Source of the DNA: Lewinella sp050633125
GTDB taxonomy: Bacteria; Bacteroidota; Bacteroidia; Chitinophagales; Saprospiraceae
DNA length: 64,000 bases
Reading direction: 5' to 3'
NCBI RefSeq assembly: GCF_050633125.1
Contig: NZ_JBOEFX010000012.1
Location: forward strand, 12,891 to 76,890
This document shows positions 27,098 to 35,346 of the stretch, one piece after another. The translations under genes were made by a program, and so were the position numbers. Within the stretch, counting starts at the first letter, position 1; every line of letters begins with the position of its first letter. The notes beneath the pieces are model-generated. The model saw nothing but the letters and a program-made list of their open reading frames with translations. It did no database searches and had not been told where the DNA came from.

Positions 27098-27721
27098 TTA
27101 TGACCGCTTCAACCACCCTGCAATACTGATCCGTGGCCTATCGGGCGCAGCGTGTACCTCATGCTCCGTTTCGTCACTTTTGAAAAAAACGAGACGACCG
27201 CCCATAGGGTAAACACTCAGGGTGTCATCACCGATGTAGAGACTCAATGAGCCACCGTCTTCTTGCTGCCAGTTTTCGTTGAGGTAAAGCACCATCGAGT
27301 AACGACGGCCTCGATTGGATTTGAATTGGTCAAGGTGGCGTTTGTAAAAGCTGTTAGGCTCATAGTAGGCGTAGTGGAACTCAAAGTCATTGATCCCGGT
27401 ATAGCAGGTAGCATTGAGGTAGGCAATGAAACGTTCTATTTTGGCAATGAATAAAGCTTCCAGTGGATTTTTGGAATTTTCGTTGATCCAATAAATGACG
27501 TCGCCCCGGATTTCTGCGTTTTTTTGATAGTCAAAATTTCTTCCAACACCAGCAGGATACATGAGTCCATCTTGGTGGTAGGCCTGAAGATTCTCCCGCA
27601 AGCCATTGATTTCTTCCGGTGTGAAAAAGTTGTCACACACGCCATATTCGTTGTTGACAAGTGCATCAATCAATAATTCAAATTGCTGTTCTTCAGCTAC
27701 TAAAAGCGTCTCGTTGACCAT
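27098..27721 (-). CDS. 2OG-Fe(II) dioxygenase (prolyl-4-hydroxylase-like)
   Basis: Iron and 2-oxoglutarate-dependent oxygenase of about 207 residues using the ATG at 27721; the frame is open further upstream but that part lacks similarity. The double-stranded beta-helix shows FYKRHLDQF (iron ligands His 129 and Asp 131), TEHEVHAA (third ligand, probably His 187) and RPRISIAGW (Arg 197 for 2-oxoglutarate). This arrangement matches the P4Hc-type family that hydroxylates protein prolines or small substrates. The target is unknown. It is transcribed divergently from the gene at 27960 and converges on the caspase gene. Confidence 0.88.
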   Translation of the reverse strand: MVNETLLVAEEQQFELLIDALVNNEYGVCDNFFTPEEINGLRENLQAYHQDGLMYPAGVGRNFDYQKNAEIRGDVIYWINENSKNPLEALFIAKIERFIAYLNATCYTGINDFEFHYAYYEPNSFYKRHLDQFKSNRGRRYSMVLYLNENWQQEDGGSLSLYIGDDTLSVYPMGGRLVFFKSDETEHEVHAAPDRPRISIAGWLKRS

Positions 27722-27837
27722 GTTTTTTTGTTTTAAGCACAAAAAAAAGCCACCAGCCCTGACGGGTTGATAACTCACGCAATTAATCGGAGATGGACGC
27801 CCCTGTTTGTAGGGCATACGTCGCTCAAAATATGGGA

Positions 27838-27845
27838 CAAAGATA
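27838..27845 (-). promoter_or_regulatory. Candidate -7 element for the oxygenase gene
   Basis: TATCTTTG on the minus strand (complement of CAAAGATA) matches the Bacteroidota -7 consensus TAnnTTTG and lies about 117 bp upstream of the ATG at 27721. No good -33 TTTG was seen at the expected distance, so the call is tentative. Confidence 0.3.
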
Positions 27846-27959
27846 CACGCTTTTGAAATGCGATGCTGAGGAATTTTTGCAAAATTAGTATCTTCTGGTG
27901 TTGTCGGAACTTTTCTTTCCCTTGAAGTATTCTTCACAGTGCTAATACCACAAAAATCT

Positions 27960-28784
27960 ATGTCTACGACCATACCTCCACGTCTGTGGATCGTTCACCG
28001 TCCGGAAACACACCATGCACTAATTATCCGGCGCGGGCCAGGGAAAGTTACGGGCTTCTTTGGCTGGAATCGGCGCACCAATGAGGTGGTGGTAGGGCAG
28101 TGGATGAAGAGTAAAGTGTACCCTTTTCGGTCGGATATTTCCCCGAAAGGGAACTACGTTATTTACTTTTCGTTGAATGGTCGCTGGACTTCAGAAGCAA
28201 AGGGGGCCTACACAGCGGTGTCTCGTTATCCCTACCTAAAGGCACTGGACTTGTGGCCGAAAGGCGATGCCTGGCATGGTGGAGGATTGTTTGCAAATGA
28301 AAAGGAATATTTGCTCAATGGTATTTATATCGATAAGCCATTGCATCAATCTGGAAAATTTAAGGTTAAAAGAGGGGTGCTATCATCTCCGGTTCGTAGC
28401 GGCGAAGATCCGGGGATTTATTTCCCGAAACTGCTACGCGATGGTTGGGCGTTCAACGAAACCAGGAAGGAAGGGAAAGATACAATTCATCATTTTACGA
28501 AAGCTGTAAATAAGCGATTGACGCTGGAGAAGTCGTTCCATGTATCACTGAACTCGCCAGTAGGAAAAGGGGTTTATTATGAGAGCCACAAGATCAAAGG
28601 ACTTGAAGGCCCCACATTGAATACAATTGGTCTTGAAAACCTGGATGCTTACCGTAGTCACCTGTTTTGGACAAATGCCGGGCAATTGTTTATGGCTCGT
28701 TTTAAACATGACCAGGTTTCTACACCGGTATTGGTACACGATTTTAATAATTACGAATTTTCGGCGATACCTGCGCCATACTAA
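27960..28784 (+). CDS. Conserved hypothetical protein, function unknown
   Basis: Protein of 274 residues from the ATG at 27960; a GTG seven codons upstream is less likely. No signal peptide or transmembrane helix is seen. The N-terminus reads PPRLWIVHRPETHHALIIRRGPGKVTGFFGWNRRTNEVVVGQWM and the middle contains AWHGGGLFANEKEYLLNG; Trp and Gly are frequent, suggesting a beta-rich, possibly propeller-like fold in which the text resembles display of measured values. I do not recognise a family. It is followed after 9 bp by the ArfB gene and may be co-transcribed with it. Confidence 0.7.
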   Translation: MSTTIPPRLWIVHRPETHHALIIRRGPGKVTGFFGWNRRTNEVVVGQWMKSKVYPFRSDISPKGNYVIYFSLNGRWTSEAKGAYTAVSRYPYLKALDLWPKGDAWHGGGLFANEKEYLLNGIYIDKPLHQSGKFKVKRGVLSSPVRSGEDPGIYFPKLLRDGWAFNETRKEGKDTIHHFTKAVNKRLTLEKSFHVSLNSPVGKGVYYESHKIKGLEGPTLNTIGLENLDAYRSHLFWTNAGQLFMARFKHDQVSTPVLVHDFNNYEFSAIPAPY

Positions 28785-28793
28785 TAGAAAATA

Positions 28794-29195
28794 ATGAATA
28801 CTCAGCTCCTCCTTCATGAAGTTACCTACAAGGCCACACGCAGCAGTGGCCCGGGCGGGCAGCACGTCAATAAGACGAGCACCCGGGTAGAACTGTATTG
28901 GAACCTGGAGGAGTCACAAGCGGTGAGTGATGCCGAAAAGGCCCTCTTGCGCACTGCGCTTGAGAGTAGGATGAATAGGGAAGGGCAGATTGTACTCAGC
29001 GCCAGCCGCACCCGTAGCCAACTGAAAAACAAACGGGAGGTAACCGATAAATTTATCAAGTTGCTGGAGCGAAAAGTACAGCCTCCCAGGGTGCGCAAGA
29101 AAACCCGTACCCCCGCAAGTGTGAAGCGAAAGCGGTTGAAGAATAAACGATTCACTTCCGAGAAAAAAGCCAATCGTCGTCGGCCAGATTATTAG
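28794..29195 (+). CDS. arfB: Alternative ribosome-rescue factor ArfB (peptidyl-tRNA hydrolase)
   Basis: Codon-independent ribosome rescue factor of 133 residues. The release-factor domain shows the peptidyl-tRNA hydrolysis motif in SSGPGGQHVNKTSTRVEL (GGQ at residues 21-23), then SRTRSQLKNKREVTDKF. The C-terminal tail is strongly basic (PPRVRKKTRTPASVKRKRLKNKRFTSEKKANRRRPDY), which in ArfB inserts into the empty mRNA channel of stalled ribosomes. Length matches ArfB rather than a canonical RF1/RF2. The start ATG follows the upstream gene by 9 bp. Confidence 0.93.
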   Translation: MNTQLLLHEVTYKATRSSGPGGQHVNKTSTRVELYWNLEESQAVSDAEKALLRTALESRMNREGQIVLSASRTRSQLKNKREVTDKFIKLLERKVQPPRVRKKTRTPASVKRKRLKNKRFTSEKKANRRRPDY

Positions 29196-29223
29196 GAGCA
29201 GGTACTGGATATAGGCCCGGATT

Positions 29224-29301
29224 TTCCAAACCAAAAGATTGGTTAACTGGTTAAAACGTCCAATATCCTTCCAAACCAAAAGATTGGTTAACTGGTTAAA
29301 A
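29224..29301. repeat. Two direct copies of a 33-bp repeat
   Basis: Copies at 29224-29256 and 29269-29301 are identical (begin TTCCAAACCAAAAGATTGG and end TTAACTGGTTAAAA), 45 bp apart start to start. Each contains an internal AACCAAAAGATTGGTT hairpin-like palindrome. They lie 30 bp after arfB. Only two copies exist, so this is not a CRISPR array. Confidence 0.7.
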
Positions 29302-29462
29302 AGTTGAAGAGAGCCCGAGGTCGTATTAATTCCGATAAATATTGTTCTACTAATCTATGACTTGGATTGTTTCGATGGGATGAATTTCCCGAAAATGAAC
29401 ACGCGCATTATTTTACAGGCGTGATGCGCGTGTCTGCTCCGTTATAGCAGTGTCATCAAAAC

Positions 29463-30593
29463 TTACTGCTTGACAAACTTCCTGGTTAGTACGCCCTCTG
29501 GATAGTGCAACACCACATTGTAGGTGCCTGGCGCGAGATTGTTAAGTTCAAATAGGGTATTGGAAGAGGCTTTGGGCTTGGCTAGCACAAGGCGACCTAA
29601 AGCATCGTAGATTTCAATTGGTATACTTCCTTGTTCTGAATGCTTAATGGTAATACTGTTTTGAGTGGGGTTGGGGAAAACTTCTACTTCCTTGGGGACT
29701 AATGGCAATTCCGTACTGACTGGCGTGTTTAAAACAATTCTTCTCAGCCGACCTATATTTTGGCCATAACCCGAATCGCAGACATATAAGGTATCCTCAC
29801 TTGGTGAAAAATGTATACCTAGTAGTGCCTTGAATTTTGCAGATGCGAGTGGGCCATCCTCGTAGCCTGATAGCCCTCCTGTAAGTGTGCTGATTGTGCC
29901 CTCCTGGGTGACTTTAAGTACCCTGGAACCTGCCGTTACGTAAATACAAGCGTCCTGTTGTCTGAGAGCCAAGTGGCCAGCGGTTGCTCCAATATTTACC
30001 CATAATTGAAGGGTGCTATCGGCAGGGTTTACGCGGTAGAGACGCTCGTTGGAGTGGACGATCAAGGCTCCGTCGGCTCCGATAGTCATGGCTTGTGGGC
30101 GGTAAAGCAGCGGTGAGTCGATGTATAAACTCACCTGCCCGGTTGGCGATATTTTATGAATCTGATGCCCCGCGTAGGCCGGAGCATTACCCCAACTGGC
30201 CACATAAATATTTTCATCTGCATCGATTGCAATGCCTGAAGGGCCGTCTAAGCCAGTAGCAATGATATTGTTTTGGCCTGTGTTCAGGTTGTGTGCAGTT
30301 ACAGTGTTGTTATCGTAGTTGGTAACAATCAGTAGGCTGTCACGGTATTGGTCTACATCTACTGGTCCGAAAAAACCTGTTGCGAAATTGGGATTGTAGG
30401 TTTCTTGCTGAATATCATAACGGCCTACTTCAAAGCCAGCAAACCCTCCGGAGGCAATGTAAATGTTGCCGGTTGGGTCAACGTGTAGACCATCTCTGAG
30501 TTCCGAATTAGAAATGACGGTTTCTACGTATTGTGCTTCTGCACAGGGGGGAAATATTAAGAACAAAGAAAAAAGGAAAAGAGCAGTGAGCAT
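29463..30593 (-). CDS. Secreted beta-propeller (NHL-like) protein with T9SS type A sorting domain
   Basis: Exported protein of about 376 residues. The ATG at 30593 is chosen because it begins a clean signal peptide (MLTALFLFSLFLIFPPCAEAQ); the frame extends 79 codons upstream without similarity. The body is built from repeated propeller strands such as GLHVDPTGNIYIASGG, GIAIDADENIYVASWG and AMTIGADGALIVHSN, typical of NHL/SMP-30-like propellers. The last ~75 residues form a type IX secretion sorting domain (EVEVFPNPTQNSITI, IEIYDALGRLVL, LNNLAPGTYNVVL, KFVKQ end), so it should cross the outer membrane by T9SS and be attached or released. Ligand unknown. Confidence 0.85.
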   Translation of the reverse strand: MLTALFLFSLFLIFPPCAEAQYVETVISNSELRDGLHVDPTGNIYIASGGFAGFEVGRYDIQQETYNPNFATGFFGPVDVDQYRDSLLIVTNYDNNTVTAHNLNTGQNNIIATGLDGPSGIAIDADENIYVASWGNAPAYAGHQIHKISPTGQVSLYIDSPLLYRPQAMTIGADGALIVHSNERLYRVNPADSTLQLWVNIGATAGHLALRQQDACIYVTAGSRVLKVTQEGTISTLTGGLSGYEDGPLASAKFKALLGIHFSPSEDTLYVCDSGYGQNIGRLRRIVLNTPVSTELPLVPKEVEVFPNPTQNSITIKHSEQGSIPIEIYDALGRLVLAKPKASSNTLFELNNLAPGTYNVVLHYPEGVLTRKFVKQ

Positions 30594-30732
30594 TTTGATT
30601 GGTTTAGTGGGGTGAAACAGCAACTGTTGCGTAGAGATAAGGTGCTGTACTTTGATCAATATTAGCTCTTGCAAAGATATTCTGCCTACTAGGCCAGTGA
30701 TTGTAGAAATGTAAGGTGCCCTTAATAAAGAT

Positions 30733-31554
30733 TCATAGATCCCAATAAATAAATTGTTTCTGTTTAAAGAAAGCAGAAGGCGGTTGGTGTAAAATAGATT
30801 TAAAGTCATGTATGAAATGTGCTTGGTCAAAATAGCCTCCTTCCAGTGCTATTTGTGTTAGAGACAAGTCATTATTTTTGTAAATATTATCTACTGTTTT
30901 CCGGAGGCGTATGATCTTGGCATAGGACTTGGGAGAGAGCCCTATCTTATCTTTGAAATACTGATGGAAGTATTGTCGACTGACATTCATTTTATTACAA
31001 AGTTCGGAAATCTGCACTTGCCCATGGCTACTTAGGATTGAATTGAAAGCATGAACCAAAAATGGCTTTACAGTTCTGCTGGTATGTAATTGTTGGATGG
31101 CAAACTGTTCAAATAAATGAATAACCTGAGCTGCATTTTGCACGGTATTGATTTGCTCGGAAATAGGTGCTAGTGCTTTAGTGATATCCCTAGTTGCGGT
31201 TGCACAAGAAGATAAGCTGTTGGCCGAATGCCCGAAGAGCAACTCAAAGGCCCAAGGGTAGATTTTGATTTCAATCCAAACACCCTTGCCAATCACTGCT
31301 ACCTGATTACCTTGTTTTGTTTGTCCCCAAATAAATGATTGAGGAAGTTTTTTTAGAGGCTGGTTAATTGTTGCTTCATAAACGTGTAAATCTTTTAGGA
31401 AAATTAACTCTATGAAGCCATTAGGTACAAAGAATTGGGCATTAGAAAGACTTTGGCCTAATGGAAAATCCAGGTCGAAATAGTCCCAGGAATGAATCAT
31501 CGTATTGAGGATATCATTTTGTATTTCACCCTTGGGTTGAGTAATCAGCTTCAT
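30733..31554 (-). CDS. AraC-family transcriptional regulator
   Basis: Regulator of 273 residues. The N-terminal ~150 residues form a sensing domain of the DUF6597 type (YFDLDFPLGQSLSNAQFFVPNGFIEL, VWIEIKIYPWAFELLFG). The C-terminal AraC DNA-binding domain has two helix-turn-helix motifs: QISELCNKMNVSRQYFHQYFKDKIGLSPKSYAKIIRLRK and LTQIALEGGYFDQAHFIHDFKSILHQPPSAFFKQ. It lies upstream of, and in the same direction as, the T9SS propeller gene, separated by about 140 bp, and could control it. Activating ligand unknown. Confidence 0.9.
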   Translation of the reverse strand: MKLITQPKGEIQNDILNTMIHSWDYFDLDFPLGQSLSNAQFFVPNGFIELIFLKDLHVYEATINQPLKKLPQSFIWGQTKQGNQVAVIGKGVWIEIKIYPWAFELLFGHSANSLSSCATATRDITKALAPISEQINTVQNAAQVIHLFEQFAIQQLHTSRTVKPFLVHAFNSILSSHGQVQISELCNKMNVSRQYFHQYFKDKIGLSPKSYAKIIRLRKTVDNIYKNNDLSLTQIALEGGYFDQAHFIHDFKSILHQPPSAFFKQKQFIYWDL

Positions 31555-31824
31555 CGGTCATCAGTAAATAAAGAGGTAGCCCCTATTGAAGTAGAGTGCT
31601 TCGTTTAAAGAAAATAAACGAATAGAAAACCTCCTGTGCTCCTTGCAGTCTTGTTTCATTGTGTGGAGCGCAGCTATGACCTTGTAAACGGGGCTTTATC
31701 TTCCGCAGGTGATCAGCCGACTTTGCGAAGGCAGCGTAAACCATTTTTTATCAAACTGACCTGTTGCTTATTAAGCGAGCAAACTCCTTAGAGCTTGCTC
31801 GCTGTAATTGAACCGTTTTTGAAA
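31555..31824. other. Intergenic stretch without recognised features
   Basis: This 270-bp stretch lies between the AraC start and the lectin stop. I see no promoter with a good TAnnTTTG motif, no strong palindrome and no plausible small gene in it. Confidence 0.4.
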
Positions 31825-32169
31825 TTAGTACTTGTACAGAATTTCGATAACGCTCATTACACCTTCGGTGATGGTTTTCCATTGGCCAGTGAATTCTGCA
31901 CCGTAAGAGGCCGCAATAGCTGGGCCAATCTTTTGCGCTTCGTCATTACTCCAAAGAGGGCCAGCTAATACGAGTGTTTTAAACTCGTTTTTGCCATTGT
32001 TTTTAGTGTTGAGCTCCACTTCAATAACACTCATTTCACTTTCAACGACGGTCGTCCACTGGCCAGTCCAAGTGCCTTGGTGAGCTGCTGCTACTTTTGG
32101 CGCTTTTTCTTTGGCATCGTCATTGCTCCATAAAGGACCTGCAGGGATGTTTACTTTGTAAGTTGACAT
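31825..32169 (-). CDS. MVL-family mannan-binding lectin (cyanovirin-like antiviral lectin homolog)
   Basis: Small lectin of 114 residues from the ATG at 32169; the frame continues 22 codons upstream but similarity begins at STYKVNIPAGPLW. It consists of two tandem repeats of ~55 residues: AGPLWSND (10-17) with TGQWTTVVESEMSVIEVEL, and AGPLWSND (69-76) with TGQWKTITEGVMSVIEILY. From memory this is very close, over its whole length, to MVL of the cyanobacterium Microcystis viridis, a dimeric lectin that binds the oligomannose core and blocks viruses; both repeats keep the PLWSN and FTGQW sugar-site segments. No signal peptide is present, so it is cytoplasmic or leaves by lysis. The upstream DNA is very AT-rich. 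Such lectins are rare and spotty, suggesting horizontal transfer. Confidence 0.92.
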   Translation of the reverse strand: MSTYKVNIPAGPLWSNDDAKEKAPKVAAAHQGTWTGQWTTVVESEMSVIEVELNTKNNGKNEFKTLVLAGPLWSNDEAQKIGPAIAASYGAEFTGQWKTITEGVMSVIEILYKY

Positions 32170-32232
32170 AATTAAATATGGGTTGTAATTGCCTACTCTG
32201 ATAAAATGGATTTTCGGCATTCTCCATTGTTC

Positions 32233-32240
32233 CAAAATTA
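32233..32240 (-). promoter_or_regulatory. Candidate -7 element for the lectin gene
   Basis: TAATTTTG on the minus strand matches TAnnTTTG and lies about 64 bp upstream of the lectin ATG, which would give a leader of about 57 bases. The nearest upstream TTTG is farther than usual. The surrounding 32236-32400 stretch is AT-rich and holds no gene. Confidence 0.35.
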
Positions 32241-32420
32241 AAAGTATAATACTATTTTGGAAGCACTACAAAGTTAAGGAGAATGCAGTTTTTGCGATAG
32301 GGTATTTCTACTTGTATTTTAATTTCAGGTATAAGTACTTGTATGTTTTTTTGATATTTATTAATATTTTAATATTGAAATTAAGATTGGGTTGAATAGC
32401 GGAAAAGGCCATGAGTAAAA

Positions 32421-32544
32421 AAACATGAATCATCCCTGATTTTGGCTGAGGCCAAAGTCCGGTCTGGTTTTAATTTAACGATAGGTTTTGCGGTTGGTTA
32501 GCACGGATTTTTATGACAATCAAAATTCGGGATGACTCATGTTT
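32421..32544. repeat. ATGAGTCATCCCG-family inverted repeat (long form)
   Basis: Left arm AAACATGAATCATCCCTGATTTTG is 21/24 matched to the inverted right arm at 32521-32544 (reads as CAAAATTCGGGATGACTCATGTTT). About 76 bp lie between the arms, including GGCTGAGGCC next to the left arm. A compact perfect copy is at 51134-51187 and a half copy borders the assembly gap at 37470-37488. No coding frame is seen. REP-like or MITE-like. Confidence 0.75.
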
Positions 32545-32577
32545 ACTTTGATGAAAAGTAAAAGAGGGAGAGCTACA

Positions 32578-33561
32578 TCAATTGCTCAACACCAGTTCCA
32601 CTCGGCGGTTCTTTTCCCGCCCAATGTCTGATTCATTGCTGGTACGCGGTGCCAAGGGGCCTACACCTTGTGCTTCCAGCCGTTCTTTGGCGATGCCATA
32701 GTCATTGACCAGCTTGTTGACAACCGCAGCAGCACGCTCTTTGGATAAACTGAGGTTGTAGGCTAGATTTCCTTTGTAGTCTGTATGCCCAACGACGAAG
32801 AATTTCGAGTCGGCGTTTTGTTTGAGGTAGGTAGCGATGACCGCTAAAGCATCCGCAGATTCTGGCTTGACAACGGCAAGATCAAAATCAAAGAAGATGC
32901 CGGAAAGGGTAACAGTACCTTTGGTGGCAATTTCCCGTGCCAGGTAGTCAGGATCAATAGTGATTTTGCCATCATCCAATGGCTTTTCTTCAATTACATC
33001 CACTTGTATGACTACGATATCAGAGCGGTATTGGTAAGCAGAGACGGTAACAAAGACGTTGCCCTCCGGTTTTTCTAGCTTCCCTGCTGCGAAACCGTAC
33101 CCGCCAGAAGAGGAGGAGCCAGTGTTCAGTCTACTCATACTTGTTGTTGGTAGGGGGTTCTTGCGGCTAGCAACGGGCATCCAACTTTTGCCACCAACAT
33201 CATTAGCCTTCATGCGATCGCGGTTAGGGTCGCTACCTTCGGCGAGCATTTGAAAACCTGCTTTCTGTAGTGCGTTACGGTAATTTTGGTAGACCTCGTT
33301 CATCGTGTTGGTCGTATTCCGTAACTCATAGTTATAACGGTATACTTTTCCCTCTAGGTCAATCCACTCGTCAATGTGTTGGTATCCGGTCACGGGGCCG
33401 GTGGGAATGTGGTACTCTGCAAAGTCTTCCGCGTTGCACCAGATGATTTGGGCATCCGGATAACGGGAAATAAGCGGATGATCAGTACACCCGTCTACAT
33501 CTTGGGCTGTCATCAGGAAAGGAAGTAGTAATAGCAGAATTGTTAAATAGGAGTTTTTCAT
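32578..33561 (-). CDS. OmpA-family outer-membrane/peptidoglycan-binding protein
   Basis: Exported protein of 327 residues with a signal peptide (YLTILLLLLPFLMTAQ). The first ~200 residues are a domain I do not recognise, with PLISRYPDAQIIWCNAEDFAEYHIPTGPV near the start and a Ser/Gly-rich loop (LNTGSSSSGGYGF) in the middle. The C-terminal OmpA domain is clear: GIFFDFDLAVVKPESADALAVIATYLKQN, VVGHTDYKGNLAYNLSLSKERAAAVVNKLV and a final NRRVELVL. This domain binds peptidoglycan, tethering the envelope. It lies alone on the minus strand downstream of the persulfide-dioxygenase locus. Confidence 0.88.
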   Translation of the reverse strand: MKNSYLTILLLLLPFLMTAQDVDGCTDHPLISRYPDAQIIWCNAEDFAEYHIPTGPVTGYQHIDEWIDLEGKVYRYNYELRNTTNTMNEVYQNYRNALQKAGFQMLAEGSDPNRDRMKANDVGGKSWMPVASRKNPLPTTSMSRLNTGSSSSGGYGFAAGKLEKPEGNVFVTVSAYQYRSDIVVIQVDVIEEKPLDDGKITIDPDYLAREIATKGTVTLSGIFFDFDLAVVKPESADALAVIATYLKQNADSKFFVVGHTDYKGNLAYNLSLSKERAAAVVNKLVNDYGIAKERLEAQGVGPLAPRTSNESDIGREKNRRVELVLSN

Positions 33562-33728
33562 GATAGGTGGTTGTTTAGTAATTGGTTGACTACTAAAGTA
33601 ATAAAGTGTTTTTTTATAAAAACATTATAAGCACATTTTTTGCTGTTTTTAAACTATACCCGGTACTAAGTGGAAATGTTTCAAACCATTTACTAACAGG
33701 TATACATAAGGTAGGTAAGAAAATCAAT

Positions 33729-33801
33729 GCTCCTGTTAGTTTCCAAACTACCCCGACCTTCTTGGTTGGGATCATATCCCGCTGGTCTCTCGACCAGCTC
33801 C
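33729..33801. repeat. Palindromic element related to 22570-22593
   Basis: CTCCTGTTAGTTTCCAAACTA (33730-33750) is shared with the palindrome at 22570, and CATATCCCGCTGG follows in both. It also contains a perfect hairpin GCTGGTCtctcGACCAGC (33781-33798). It lies downstream of the persulfide-dioxygenase gene and may be an inserted REP-like unit. The rest of 33562-33832 holds no other feature. Confidence 0.55.
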
Positions 33802-33832
33802 AGGCACTATAGACCTGTCTACAAAAATCTCT

Positions 33833-35254
33833 CTACCCTTTGTTTAATGTGGAAGGGCATACAAAAGTCGTCAGCGGTAAATCAGCATCGCCGAAATCCG
33901 AGAAAGCTGCCTGAACATTTACGACATCCTGAAAACCACGAGCTTTCAGGATAGATGCTGCAACAGTAGAACGGTAGCCGCTACGACAATGCAGGTGGTA
34001 GGACTGGTCGCGCTGGATTTCATGCATGTGCGCATTGATAAAATCGAGTGGGAAATTTTGACTGTTTTCCAAGTGCTCTGCCTCCCATTCGGAAGGTTTG
34101 CGGACATCCAGGATCGCTAATTCAGGGTTAGCTTTAAATCTTTTCGCAAAGGTTTTTAATTGAATGGTATCAATGGTGTCTATCTCTTGTCCGGCGGCTG
34201 TCCAGGCAGGGATACCACCCCGGAGATAACCCAAGGCATTGTCATAGCCTACACGTGCCAAGCGGGTTACCGTTTCCTCTTCGCGCCCTTCAGGGGCTAC
34301 AATAAGAATGGGTTGCTGAAGGTCGGTAATCAGAGCGCCCACCCAAGGAGCAAAGCTGCCGTCGAGGCCAATGAAAACAGAATTTGGAACAAACCCTTTT
34401 ACAAATTTCTCCTTACTGCGAACGTCAAGAATCAGTGCGCCGTGTTCATTAGCAACAGCTTCGAAAGCTGCTGGAGGCAAGGCTTGAGCACCGCGCTCCA
34501 TCACTTCGTCGATATCGGCATAGCCTGTTTTGTTGAGCTGCGCATTCTTCGCGAAATATTGTGGAGGAGGTAATAGCCCGTCGGTTACTTCACGGATGAA
34601 TTCCTCTCTGCTCATGTCTGCCCGTAAGGCATAATTGGATTGCTTCTGCTCGCCCAGCGTACTCCAAGTTTCTGAACTCATATTTTTGCCACAAGCCGAG
34701 CCTGCACCATGAGCAGGATAAACAATGACATCGTCTGGAAGTGGCATGATTTTGTTGCGCAGACTATCAAATAGCCAACCGGCAAGGTCTTCTTTTGTAA
34801 GACTCCCCTTTTTCTGCGCTAGGTCTGGGCGGCCAACGTCGCCAATGAAAAGGGTGTCGCCGGTGAAAATAGCGTGTTCTTTACCGTTTTCGTCAAGGAG
34901 TAAGTAAGTCGTGCTTTCTGGTGTATGGCCTGGTGTATGTAATACGCGAATGGTGAGCTTGCCCACCTGGAACGTCTCTCCGTCTTTCGCCAGGTGCTTT
35001 TCGTACGATGTTTGAGCTTCCGGGCCGTAGACGATAGTAGCCCCTGTTTTCTGAGCCAAATCAAGGTGGCCGGAAACAAAGTCAGCATGGAAGTGTGTTT
35101 CCAAAATGTACTTAATATTAGCACCTCGTTCCTGGGCTCTTTGTAAGTAAGGTTTTGTTTCCCGTAAAGGGTCGATAACGACAGCTTCGCCTTCGCTTTC
35201 AATATAGTAAGCACCTTGTGCCAAACAGCCGGTATAGATTTGTTCGATGTACAT
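33833..35254 (-). CDS. CstB-like persulfide dioxygenase-sulfurtransferase (MBL fold plus two rhodanese domains)
   Basis: Cytosolic fusion of about 473 residues from the ATG at 35254; 25 upstream codons lack similarity. The N-terminal domain is an ETHE1-type metallo-hydrolase with THFHADFVSGH (His 54, His 56, Asp 58, His 63), LHTPGHTPESTTYLL and TGDTLFIGDVGRPDLA, the non-haem iron site of persulfide dioxygenases. The first rhodanese domain (about 270-365) lacks the catalytic Cys (IVAPEGREEE), and the second has an intact loop (HCRSGYRS). This order matches staphylococcal CstB, which oxidises low-molecular-weight persulfides and transfers sulfur to make thiosulfate. It probably detoxifies sulfide. 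The 35347 gene starts 93 bp upstream and may share the transcript. Confidence 0.9.
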   Translation of the reverse strand: MYIEQIYTGCLAQGAYYIESEGEAVVIDPLRETKPYLQRAQERGANIKYILETHFHADFVSGHLDLAQKTGATIVYGPEAQTSYEKHLAKDGETFQVGKLTIRVLHTPGHTPESTTYLLLDENGKEHAIFTGDTLFIGDVGRPDLAQKKGSLTKEDLAGWLFDSLRNKIMPLPDDVIVYPAHGAGSACGKNMSSETWSTLGEQKQSNYALRADMSREEFIREVTDGLLPPPQYFAKNAQLNKTGYADIDEVMERGAQALPPAAFEAVANEHGALILDVRSKEKFVKGFVPNSVFIGLDGSFAPWVGALITDLQQPILIVAPEGREEETVTRLARVGYDNALGYLRGGIPAWTAAGQEIDTIDTIQLKTFAKRFKANPELAILDVRKPSEWEAEHLENSQNFPLDFINAHMHEIQRDQSYHLHCRSGYRSTVAASILKARGFQDVVNVQAAFSDFGDADLPLTTFVCPSTLNKG

Positions 35255-35346
35255 TGACGTAGTATTTTTTGTGCTGTCTTTATTTTCTTCTGTTGACAAA
35301 AACACAGTATCTCCGCAGAAGGTTGGCATTATTGACCTGGCGGTGC

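Noticed and set aside
29224..29301. Possible CRISPR array
   Set aside because: Only two direct copies with a 12-bp spacer and no cas genes; treated as a plain direct repeat.
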